Assembly (NCBI GenBank): GCA_020536535.1
Contig: JAHLWZ010000897.1
Location: 1-54,454 of the forward strand
Length of the DNA: 54,454 nucleotides
Source: Pelomyxa schiedti
Lineage: Eukaryota; Evosea; Pelobiontida; Pelomyxidae
Reading direction: 5' to 3'
A program made the translations under genes and the position numbers. The notes under the pieces were generated by a model. It was not told where the DNA came from, did not search any database, and was given only the letters and a program-made list of their open reading frames with translations. Below are positions 1 through 10,311 of the stretch, piece after piece. Each line of letters begins with the position of its first letter. Position 1 is the first letter of the stretch.

Positions 1-104
1 TGATTAGTGTTTAATTGTTATTTGTTATTTTTTTCGTGGTTATTCAGAAACAAGCCCCGGTGGGTCTCGTGCCCCTCCCTCAGTTGCTAGCCCGAAATTG
101 TTTG

Positions 105-347
105 TTATTGATTAACTGGCCAATCTCTGAGAAGAGGCCAGGAATGGGAGAGGTACTCCAGGGCCGTTTTCTCGCGGAGATACTCGTAGAGGAAGAAGAT
201 GCGATTGGCTGAGGTGAAAGTTGGCCCAGGACCAAACTGCCTGTTGGAGGAACCGAAAATCCCCGAGGCTCCTTCTCCTAAAAATAAAAATCGGTGCTGC
301 AACGCATCGGCACTTTTCCCCTGCCCACCCGGTCCATCCAAACCCAT
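105..347 (-). CDS. Possible small hypothetical protein at the left edge
   Basis: An ATG at 347 opens an 80-codon minus-strand frame that stops at 105. Its second half (GPGPTF, ANRIFFLYEYLREK) looks more protein-like than the low-complexity frames on the other strand. A GT at about 97 and an AG near 67 could remove the stop and extend the frame to a stop at 11-13. I do not recognise the protein. It would be divergent from the PLC-PP2C gene, with about 185 nt between the two starts. It could equally be non-coding leader of the neighbour, so existence and limits are both doubtful. Confidence 0.3.
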   Translation of the reverse strand: MGLDGPGGQGKSADALQHRFLFLGEGASGIFGSSNRQFGPGPTFTSANRIFFLYEYLREKTALEYLSHSWPLLRDWPVNQ

Positions 348-531
348 TTTTTGCCCACAGAACCACCAAGGGATCAACGAATTCTCCAACAACAAGAGAA
401 CAACCAACAGGGAATACAACTAAAACCAACCACCCTACCCCCAACAACTTCTTCAATAAGAAGTTCCCTATTGAGCCCGTTACATCGTCGTCGTCGTCGT
501 TTTCGTCATCTTCATCGTCATCGACATTCTG

Positions 532-3500
532 ATGTCATCGCCCCAGCAGCAGCCACACCTGCACGGCCCCGGCGGCGGGCCCCTCGTCACCCCGCCCTCC
601 CCCGTCCCCTCCTCCTCCAAGTCGCATTCCTCCTCTTCGCACTCGCACGGCAGCAAGCACCACGGCCACGACCGCGACAAGGGGAACACCACCACCACGG
701 GGGGGTGTAGCTCGTCTTCGCCGTCGTCGTCCCCCACGATGGGCAGCAGCCCCAGCCCCCACCACGTCCACCACCCGCCTCTTCCTCCTTCTCCATCCCC
801 CTCGCCCTCCCCATCCTTTTTCCCTGCCCCCCCCGCCCCGGTGCCCATCTCGGCCACCCTCACCGGGGGCACGGGGGCGGCCAATGTCGTGTACACCAAC
901 CCCGCGACGGTCCCGACAACCGGGGTTGTGCTGCTGGTGCAATCACAGCCACAGACACAGTCACAATCGCAGTCGCCATCGCAATCGCATTCGTCGCTGT
1001 CGTCGTCGTCGGGCACTATCACTAGCGGGGGCGGGCTGGGTGGTGTGAGCCAATCGACGAGGGAGTTGTCATCATCCGGGCCATTGCCATCATCACCTGC
1101 TACACCTGCTGCATCCACATCAACAACAACAACATCAACAACCACTACTACTACTGGTACTGGTTATGCAAATGGAAGCAGCAGTGGCAATAATGCAAGT
1201 GGTACTACAGGTTATGGTGGAATAGGTACTTCCGGTGCGGCGAAGAATGCTGTATTCGTATCTGGTGCACTGCCTTCAAAGGGGGCTCCTATATCGACTT
1301 CAGCGATTCTCAAGGCACTGGTGATGGGTGGTGCTGGAGGAATGGGTGTACTGACTCAAATAAGGCCTGTCTCTGTGTCTGGTTCGTCTACTACCACCAC
1401 AACTGCCACTGCACTGAGTTCTGACAATAATGATACCGCCTCGAGTACTGCGCTGCCGGGGTCTTCGGTGGCAAATTCCTCCGCTGCTGTGGATGTTCTG
1501 GAAGATGATCCTGATGATGTGGTGGATATTGTTACAAAGCCTGTATTGGTTGGTGCCCCTTTTAACAATTTTTTTAAAGGATTTATGAGTTTATAGTCAA
1601 GGCAAGCCTCAATCAAATTCCTGTTGCGCTCTATTTCCGGCCAAGGGCCTTTGGGTGACGCAAAGAGGTTCTTCATTGACAATTCTATAACACTTCTATG
1701 GTGCAAAGATTTACACACACACCCCGTTATGGTGAAAATATCTGATGATGGTAAAGTGGTACTCACACCACCTGAAGGTTTTTTCCCGAGAGCTCTTTCC
1801 TATTTTTACCACTTCGGTCCAGGTGTTCCTGGTGAGACTGAATACATCCGATCAGATGATATGGATGTAATTCCTGGTCAATATAATAAAATATTTGATC
1901 TTGTAAGAATGCGGGATCGCCTGGATTGTAGTTTCAGTTTATATTCCGCCATGTACCACTTCCCAATACTCGGTCCCCTTACTTGAGATAACAGTCACCT
2001 CCAGGCATTCCTATCATTTTGTTGCTCGCACAAAAGAGCAATGCGTATCAGTTGTGCAAACCCTCACAAAGCTAGCCAATGCCTCTCGCCCCCCACTTCC
2101 TGACGCCTACATTTTTGTTGAGAAGTTCTGGAGACAAGCAACAAAAACCTCCAATGTGATGTCATTTGACGAAACAAGAAAACTCCTTAAAGAAATGCGA
2201 GTTTCCACTACCAGAAAAACGAATTAATTTCTCTTCAGGAATTTCAAGCCCACCAAAAAGCTTCTGAGGCGCAGACTTCAGGTTTCCGTTTATCTACCTT
2301 TTCACGATGTCGATGTTGAGATTTATCTTTCACACTAGGAATACTTTGGAGATGAATCACCTCTTGGGATAAGCAAGTTCTGTGTTTTGATATATGCCTT
2401 GATGAAGCGTCAGGAGATCGAGGATATTTTCAATGGTCTAACCAAGTTAAGCTTCCTCAGCCTTAAAGATTTAATCGTGTTCCATTCCCGTGATCAGCAG
2501 GTTTATTCATCTTGTGCATTCGGTGCATTACCAAATTCAAAACTAGGAAAGTGGATTTAACTCCGCTGATGCAGCCCTAATTATGAAGCAATTTGGTAAT
2601 GTTGTAGAAGAGGACATGCCTACACCCACACCGGCCCCCACTTCCGCAAGGACTTCTGCTTCAATCTCCCAGGCTCCAAGTGCGCCCCACATGGAACTTC
2701 TACTCCACGGTTTTGAGTCCTACTTGTTGTCTCCAAAAAATCAACTCATGAAACCTGGGCACAACACCTTGCACCAAGTTCTCCATATTCCCTCCATAAA
2801 AGGAATGGCTAACTTTTTAAAGGACATGACTGCCCCCATCAACCATTATACAATTGCTGCCTGCGAAAAATTACCTTCCAGCGATTCTTACCTAATTTTA
2901 TTTCGATACAGCTGTGCTCGATATATAGAAGGTTCCTAAAAACACTTCCTTTTTTTGTTTTAAACCCGAAAAAGTTGAGGTACTTGATTCTGATGACCCT
3001 GCAACTGCAGTTCCAATGACACACTTCGGCAGATTCCAGGATTTCATTGGCCTTGTAGCTCATCACGCTTTCACAATTACTCAGTAGTAGTCATATCCCC
3101 TTTTCCTTTTTCATAACGGAATCTCTCAGATTCCCACTAATTCTAAATTTGATAATCAAATGCTCTGCCAAACATCAGGTAATAACTCTTTTAAGTATTT
3201 GGTATTCTGACTGTACACAACAGCTTAAGGCAGCAGAAATTTTAGAAAATACCCTTGGGACTACTCTTCCCCCAGCTCTTTGGAAGACCCACCCTGCACT
3301 TCGATTCTTACCCTCTCCTCATCAGTTACAAAACAACATCTTATTGATGGTATGGAATCTTTCTTTTGAAAGTTTTTTTTACAACCCCAGGGGGATTATG
3401 ACACCACAGAAAAAGCATTAGGAAATTTATTCTTTTTCCACAGTCACAGTTTTGACTCGTTTCAACAAATGAGTAACTGTTTCCTCATTTCATTTCTTGC

Positions 3501-6181
3501 CTTACACAGAGAAAGGCAAAAAAAAACCTTGGGACACCTTAGTTGTGACCAGCAAGAAGGCCAAAAAATTGGAACCTTCCCTTCTTTCGGAGTGAGTGTG
3601 CTCTTAAATGTGATAATATTAATCTGCCTCAGGATAAGCCGTACCTGCCTGACTATTGTCACCTATGTGAAGAAAAAAGGACCTTTAGCTACACCAAAAT
3701 GCAATCCGTCTGTAATGTGCACAAGGTTTCTTTTCTAATTTTATTAGATGCCCCTTCTGGTCCCAAGGAGCGTCCATAGTGTCTCTTGATTACTTTCATT
3801 TTGCCGACGTACTCAACGGTACTTTTTCAAAAACACTCATATCACTAAACGTACTAGGAATGTTTATGTTCAATGGACTGTGTGGGTACATAAAAAAGCC
3901 GTGGTTTTGCACCCGAGATGCATCTCAATTTGAGGAAGTGACACCAACTCCTTCAATTGAGACCAACATTGTTACCAATCTGTCTGTTGAAGTATGAACG
4001 ATTTCACCTCCATCCTCTTACCTGAGCCAGATTTTGAGCGCAAGGGCACTTCCAAGAATGTCCAGAAAAAGTGACCACACAGCTACACCACATGTTGAAT
4101 TAGAAGTATTTGGTGTCCCTCCAGATTGCAAAACGCAGAAAACCAAGCCCATTCGTATGTAGGAGCTTCCTTTTTTCCCCTCATTTTTATCAGGGAACAA
4201 CGGTTTTAATCCATCGTGGTACAAAAAGCAGGAGCCATTTACATTTCCTCTGGCAATGAGCCACTTTGCTGTATTACAAATTAGGTATCGTGGTGGTACA
4301 CTATGCACCTCACTCATGAATTCCAGAGTCATGGATGGAGATGAAATATTAGCACAATATGCACTACCCGTGAATAGTATTCGTCCTGGTAATCGAATTA
4401 TAAGACTTTCAATGCCAAACGGGAAAGGGGATTTACCCCCTCTATGTACACTCTTTGTCAGGTATTTTTCACTGTTGTATAAAAAGTCCCTCATGCACAA
4501 AAGAGTGAATCTTGATATCAATAAAGCCGCAAAAACTCCGAACCGTGATATTCTTAGCTCTTTGCCAATGGTACATTTCCTTTATTGTTGCATCCCTTAC
4601 ATAATCCCAGAGTGCAATTGCCATCGGGGAATCCACTCCCTGCGTTGCTACTGTTTTCAGTCCTGACAGTGATGACTTCTTACCCCAAACCCACACAAAT
4701 ATACTGTGTGCGCATAGTATCTCAACTTATCCTCTGGATTTAGAGACCCACCAGAAGGTATCGCAGCCGAGTTTCCCTTCACCCATCTTCTCATCACTTA
4801 GATGGGAAGCCCAATATGTGACTACTACTGCACCCACTTGTTTACAGATCACACTGTTTTCTCTCTCGCCGATGGATGTATGTAGGGAGCATCATTTACA
4901 TTATGGCATATACTTTTTTTTTTCTTTTTAGGTAACTGGGGAAAGGCTCCACGCTCAGCAGCTAAGAAGTCATGTTTGACGTTCGTAAAATTCGTTAATG
5001 AGCACATTACGTACGTTTTCCTGCAAACATCCACTTATTTACTGGAATACAGAGGCCAACGTCATGTTAAGGCAATTGGATCTCTCCTGGTGGATGCACT
5101 TATCGCCGCAAACAGAAGTATTTCTTCTGGCCTGCAGTTAACGTATGGCTAGTCCCAATACATCCGAATACTACTAACGGTTACAAGGGAAGACCCAGGA
5201 ACAACAACTTTCATTGGAGGTGTTGTTCTCCCCATACTGTCCGAGGAAAGTGCTTCCAGAGATGATTTCCAACCTAGTTGGAGTTGCATCCTGATTTCTC
5301 TGGGTGACTGCAAGGTTTATTTCCACAGATGTTTCCAGATATCACTGATCCTGGTTTTCCCAGGCGTTTTGCTATAAGCAAAACCAAGTGCTCACCGAAA
5401 TTGCTGCGAATAACACCTTCAGCAGGTTTTCTGCAGATGCAAGCGATCCTGGAGGGAGGCTGGGACCCTACATCGAGAATTCCAACCCCGACCTCAGGAA
5501 CTTGTATGTTACATGCTTTGACGTGCAACCTGGCGACATTATCATTCTTGTCAGGTGACCTACCCCCACTTATTTAGATAGGATTAAATTATCTGGCATT
5601 AGTCCACTAACGCGAGGTTTAGTGATGGCGTTCATGATAACTTGGATGCACATTCACTCAATGTCGAGCCGGGACATGTTGAGCCTCTACTCTTGGAGTA
5701 TTCAACATGGGATCAAGCACTCAAAGCTCTTCCTGAAGTGGCACAAGCTGCTCGCTCCAAATTTATGTAAGAGCCCAAAACGCAAATTTGCTATTTACTT
5801 GAGAATTCACCCCTTTCATATACACAAAAGGCTGACGAAAATGAAAGAAATCATCAGACCAGAAGCTGGAGTGTCCTGTAGTTCAATTGTAAATAACCTT
5901 CTACATCACTCCCATCAAATCACAGCCACCAGCAGGTATAGTACCGGCAATATCAACTCATTCAAAATTGTATAATGGCAGCTTAAAACTTAAAATAGAT
6001 CAATTCTAAAATAGTGAGAGTGCCTACTTACCGGTACTCCAAACCAAAAAATAGGGATTTCATGGAGCAAAACCCACGGAAAAAGCTTGTACAGAATTAT
6101 GCTCTATACCCGGGAAAGCTAGACCACACTACTTGTGTTGCGTTTGTTGTGGGACCAGTCTCAAACGGTTTCCATCTCTAA
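532..6181 (+). CDS. Pseudo-PI-phospholipase C fused to PP2C protein phosphatase
   Basis: A multi-exon gene. The first exon (from the ATG at 532 to about 1540) encodes about 335 Ser/Thr/Pro-rich residues. A PH domain follows (about 1595-2080, ending DRLDCSFSLY), then an EF-hand-like linker. The PLC X domain (about 2816-3340) shows MTAPINHY, CARYIEVEVLDS and LRFLPSPHQL. The Y domain (about 3580-3940) shows FWSQGASIVSLDYF and NGLCGYIKKP. The C2 domain (about 4090-4463) shows VEVFG-type sequence and RPGNRIIRL. In-frame exons then run into PP2C (about 4620-6181): ADG|CNWG, LGDCKAF, GGRLGPYIENSNPDLRN, SDGVHDNLDA and the C-terminal PGKLDHTTC, with stop 6179-6181. In the X domain the SSHNTY loop is deleted and the Ca2+-ligand Glu/Asn positions are changed, so lipase activity is unlikely. 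The PP2C Asp ligands are present, so phosphatase activity is likely. The protein is inferred to be cytosolic or membrane-associated. Two adjacent genes is the alternative, but I see no stop and no new start between the domains. Confidence 0.8.
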
Positions 6182-6301
6182 AAATTACTGCAACAATTTA
6201 CACAAGTGCAGGGAGTTGAGTACAAAAAGAAGGAATTCTGCAACTTTTTCTTTATTGCACAGTTTTTACGTAAAAGAAGGTTTATAGTGTGTTATGTTTT
6301 T

Positions 6302-7533
6302 TCATTCCAAAGCAGTGTGGGGTATAAGATAGCTAAGATAGACATCCGGAGCACTAACAGCAATAACGGCGTAGGAATTCTTCTTCAGAACTGGAAGAAT
6401 CATTGGGAATGTGTAGTATGAGGAATGCACATACGGAGGTATTGGCTTGTGGGTGACACTGTGAAGGACTGAAGAGCTTTGCGGAGGTTTGCAATGTTCA
6501 CAGAGACTGCTGTGTGATCGGGTACGGAAGAGGGTGTTATCTTGTCGGTGAATACTGTTGTTGTATTTTATGTTACATTGTTGGAGTGGGTGTGGAAAGA
6601 AGAAAATTACGCAAATCAAGCTTCTGGTACCAAACTGTGGCACTTGCAGAGACCCCTCGCACCTGAAGGGCTAGTGCTCGACTGGAGAACCCGTGCATTG
6701 TGACACTCATGTTGGTTAGGTTTCTTAATCTCTCAACCACGGAATAAAGTGCTTTAAGCTCGGGTAGTGAAATTTGAATCTGAAGGAGTGTTATTTGATT
6801 TGCAAATTATGGAAGCTCACTTCGGGGTCTGTTATAATCGGCGGAGCAACTTCAAGGAGTTTAGTAGGCCTTAGAATAGTGACTTGAATGTCTTGCTGCG
6901 TTGCATTACCCTTGTGGAAGGTAAATTATTGTTTGAGTCAGCAAATTGTCTAGACATTCGGTGCGGCAGTAAGTCTCAGCATTGGTATTCCTCCATTTTT
7001 CATCAGCCGAAAGGTTAGTTGCTAAGGGGTGGTTATGAAGTTGGGTTTTTTTCCTCCCAGACATACTGGTGCAGCTTTGACATTTTGTATAGCTTTCTCA
7101 AGAAGGCGGACATTCAGTATCCAGCCAATCCTTTTGTCTTCTGTGACACCATCAATGATAAACTCCTCAAATAACCTAGACTGTGTGCTATTTAGTTAGT
7201 GTGAGACAAAACAAATACACATATATATATACACAGATACTAATGTTTATGTTGCTGTTGATTGATACATACGGTTGGGACTTCGCACCACACAGCCAGG
7301 GAGGTACTTGTCTCGACAGGAACAGTCATCATAAGCACCGTGGGTGTTATCATCATCGTGGCCATTTTCTTAACCTTGCCGACGCATCGGCACAGCTCTA
7401 TTATGGGTGAGGTGCGTGGTGGGTGTGGCACACAGGTGTCGATAGCTACGGTGCCTAGCCACACTACGACTTATGGGACAAAACAAGTACGTGACAGAAG
7501 CATGAAGTCCACTATTTGCGCACGGAACCGCAT
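6302..7533 (-). CDS. HUS1: HUS1 checkpoint clamp subunit
   Basis: HUS1 is one of three PCNA-like subunits of the 9-1-1 clamp that is loaded at damaged DNA and activates ATR-type signalling. The start is MRFRAQIVDF at 7533, which matches the family N-terminus (M-K/R-F-R-A). After one intron the frame continues through LAVWCEVPT, then across a second intron to SRLFEEFIIDG. Next come LNVRLLEKAIQNVKAAPV, QQDIQVTILRP, ISLPELKALYSVVERLRNL, VSVNIANLRKALQSF and a last exon ending LSYLIPHTALE (stop 6302-6304), the usual Tyr/Pro-rich HUS1 ending. The whole family length is present. It is convergent with the PLC-PP2C gene (120 nt gap) and divergent from CLN3. Confidence 0.87.
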
Positions 7534-7584
7534 CCTTTCTTAGCTTCAACGTCGACTGTAGTGAAGTACAGAGTTAAAGAAGAG

Positions 7585-7595
7585 AAAAAAAAAAA
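7585..7595 (-). terminator. Pol III oligo-T terminator of tRNA-Ser
   Basis: An uninterrupted A run on the plus strand reads as at least ten T on the minus strand, a few bases past the 3' end of the tRNA-Ser gene. This is the usual RNA polymerase III stop signal. It lies between the tRNA and the HUS1 start. Confidence 0.7.
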
Positions 7596-7600
7596 GTATT

Positions 7601-7683
7601 CGACACCAGCAGGATTTGAACCTGCGCCTCCGATGGAGAATTGATTTCGAGTCAATCGCATTAGACCGCTCTGCCATGGTGTC
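7601..7683 (-). tRNA. tRNA-Ser (anticodon CGA)
   Basis: The minus strand folds into a complete type II tRNA. There is a 7-bp acceptor stem (GACACCA with TGGTGTC, discriminator G), a D arm (GGCAGAGCGGTC), and an anticodon stem ATTGA/TCAAT with loop CTCGAAA giving anticodon CGA (reads UCG). The long variable arm is CTCC-ATC-GGAG, and the T arm is GCAGG TTCGAAT CCTGC. No intron is seen. It lies in the 249-nt gap between the divergent HUS1 and CLN3 starts. Confidence 0.95.
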
Positions 7684-7782
7684 TTGAGGATGTGTGTCCT
7701 CTGGCTCCTCATGTCACCTAGAGCAGGTCAAGTTTTCTCCCAATTTTTGGGGTATTTTCTTTTTTTGTTTTTCTTTCCGCAA

Positions 7783-8210
7783 ATGACGACGGGGGCATCA
7801 GCTAGGTAAGCACTCGTACACACCATTGGGTTCTCATTGTGGGATGCAGTGACGCCGAGCCGCCAGCCTACGTAGTCGACGACAGTGGTAGCGTAGCAAC
7901 GGGCACCGAGGAGCACTCCCATAATAGCCACCACCACCGTCATCATCACCACGGCGATGACGCCGACACCTCCCACAATCCCGACTCTGGCTACGTGGGC
8001 AGTCACAACGACGTAGAGAAAAACCACGAGGAAGACACAGGCACTGACAACAAAGGCACGAAGAGGAGGAGGTGGCCGTTGTTGTACACACAGTATTTCG
8101 TGAGGGACGCACTGGGGTTCTTTATTCTGGGAACCATCAACAACATGGTCTATGTCATTATTAACTCTTCGGGTCAAAGCTTGTATGTAGCTTCTTTTTT
8201 CTTTTTTTTT

Positions 8211-8256
<46 letters not shown>

Positions 8257-10144
8257 TTTTGCTTTTTGCTAGGGTTTTTTCCCTTGTTGCTTTTAAAATG
8301 CACTCTCACTTTGGAGTTGGTGTCTAGGTGTAGCTATTTCAGGAAGGATGATTGGATTGGGGCTATTTTGTGGTGTAACATTGCGCTGGGATTTGTTGCA
8401 AGGCGTAAGTTAGCACTTGACTTATCTTTCCCCATTAACATGCACATTTTCTTTTTCCTCCCTGTAGTTGTAAACGCCTTTTTCCTGGAGAACACTTCCC
8501 ATGGTAAGCGGTTCATAGCATTTGGTGCCTCCACAATTGCAGGTCTGATGGCGTTGTAATAAACCACAAGCCAACTCCTTCTTTAGGCATACTCATGATG
8601 ATAATATCAATGTATGCTGACACTGACGGGCAGCACGACGGGTTTTTCATTCTATGTCTCATTGGTATCATATTTGCTGGAACTGCAAGCAGGCAAAAAT
8701 ATACACTCATACTTCATGTGCCCCGCGCACCCCTGGATTCGTTTCGTCTGCACACAACCAACCAACACAAGCAATTGATTTCCTTTATCCAGTTTTGGCG
8801 AAAGTGTTGCTCTAGGGTTTGCTATTCTACTACCCCTCAAACAAGACGGAATGGGTTGGGAATTGTGAGAATATTCACATAACTCTTCATTCTTCAGGTA
8901 TCTTAAACATGGATTCCCTCCTGAACTGGTTACTGCATGGTCATCTGGTACTGGTATGGCTGGAGTTGCTGGATCTGGAATCTACTTGATTCTCCAGGCA
9001 GTGGAACTGGATGACAGGTGCCCCAGAAATTTTGTTTGTTTCTTCTAATGCCCTCCAGATATACATTCATGGCTCTCTTGCCACTTCCTATTGTTTACAT
9101 CTTAATGTACTACCTGGTCATCAAAGTTCCAGATAAAAAACCTGCTCATCAAGATGAAAAGTCTCCTCTCCTTCAAGACCCACCAATAAATGGTTTCTTT
9201 CCAACTCATCTCTGAGATTATATTTGACTGAGAGCCAGAAGTTCCAGAGGATACAACTGAAACAAAGAAACAAAGAATCTGGAGGTGCTTTAAGCTGTCA
9301 CTCTACTATGCAACCCAGGTCACAGTTTATTTTTGCTTAATGTGATTGACCAAGACTAGCTTTTCCTGGTGTATATGTTTGAATATGTGGCGAGTACCGG
9401 TGCTGCTGATCGTTCACAAGATGTAGATTTCCACTACAGTGACAACTGGTTCATAGTCAATTCCTATGTCATTCTCGGGTTCTGTTACCAAGTAATTCGC
9501 ATTCCCTGGTTTCGTCTCTCAAAAACCCCTAGATTGGAGTTCTAATATCCAGATCGTCCCTGATTTTGATCAAAATCAAGTGGGTGGAAGTACTCACAAT
9601 TCTTCAAGGGATTAATGCTGTATTTTGGGTGCTACTTGCGGAGGTATTTCTTTACCAAGTAACTATCAACCCAACAAAATGCAGTTCAAATTCATGGAGG
9701 GGGATGTTTGGATTTGGGTGCAGTTTGTTCTAATGATTTACTGCGGACTGCTTGGCGGAGCCATGTACGTGAATGTTTTCTACCTCATTCTCCACGATGC
9801 CAAGTACCCTGACAAGGACCGGGAACTGTGTGCAAACATCACCATATTCGCACAGACAATCGGTAACCAATTCCCACATGCCCCATCACAAGCAAACCCT
9901 TCTATGGCATAAAACCCATTTATCGCTAAGTACCGTACACTTAGGAATCACCTGTGCATCATTGATTGACATCGTGTTTGATAACTTCCTGTGGCCGGAG
10001 CCTCTATACTACTCGTCTCTTAGTAACTCCACATCCATGTACCTTTCTGCATCCACATCATCAGCCGTGGGTACACTGCCTTGTGCACAATCCCTTGTAT
10101 TGTGCATGTCACTCGCTATTGGGGTCCTACACCTTCTACTCTAA
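7783..10144 (+). CDS. CLN3: CLN3 (battenin) family lysosomal membrane protein
   Basis: Battenins are multi-pass proteins of lysosomal and endosomal membranes, linked to pH and small-molecule export. The best start is the ATG at 7783 (MTTGASA, then an intron to about 7848); an ATG at 7839 would be an alternative without that intron. The N-terminal tail is His/Asp-rich. The first membrane segment reads [18 protein letters not shown], the family signature. Later exons give [49 protein letters not shown] (the conserved WSSGTG motif), [18 protein letters not shown], and [14 protein letters not shown] with its YVN motif. The last exon starts [11 protein letters not shown] and stops at 10142-10144. 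About nine to ten hydrophobic segments are spread over many exons, as expected. It is convergent with PP1. Confidence 0.9.
8195..8253 (+). repeat. Poly-T tract in CLN3 intron
   Basis: Nearly pure T with two or three C interruptions, inside the intron that follows GQSL and ends at the AG before KDDWIG. It acts as an extended polypyrimidine tract or a simple-sequence expansion; no gene is present here. Confidence 0.85.
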
Positions 10145-10311
10145 CAAAGCAAAACAACATAAATTAAGAGACACAACTTTCTCTTGTGGATTAACTGGGT
10201 TGTATTTTTTTTGAAATGCATGACACATACAACTTTGGCTAGGCACAATAATACAAAACATGGAGGGGTATCTAGCTAGATGTGGTAATAGTACTTGTAC
10301 TATGTATGAAC

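Noticed and set aside
480-1145. Minus-strand Asp/Val/Gly-rich 221-codon frame over the PLC-PP2C first exon
   Set aside because: A compositional shadow of the Ser/Thr-rich coding strand; no ATG or splice context fits and the plus frame joins the PH domain.
7240-7464. Separate small protein upstream of HUS1
   Set aside because: Its frame from MATMMITPT to LAVWCEVPT is the second HUS1 exon once the intron after MLLS is removed.
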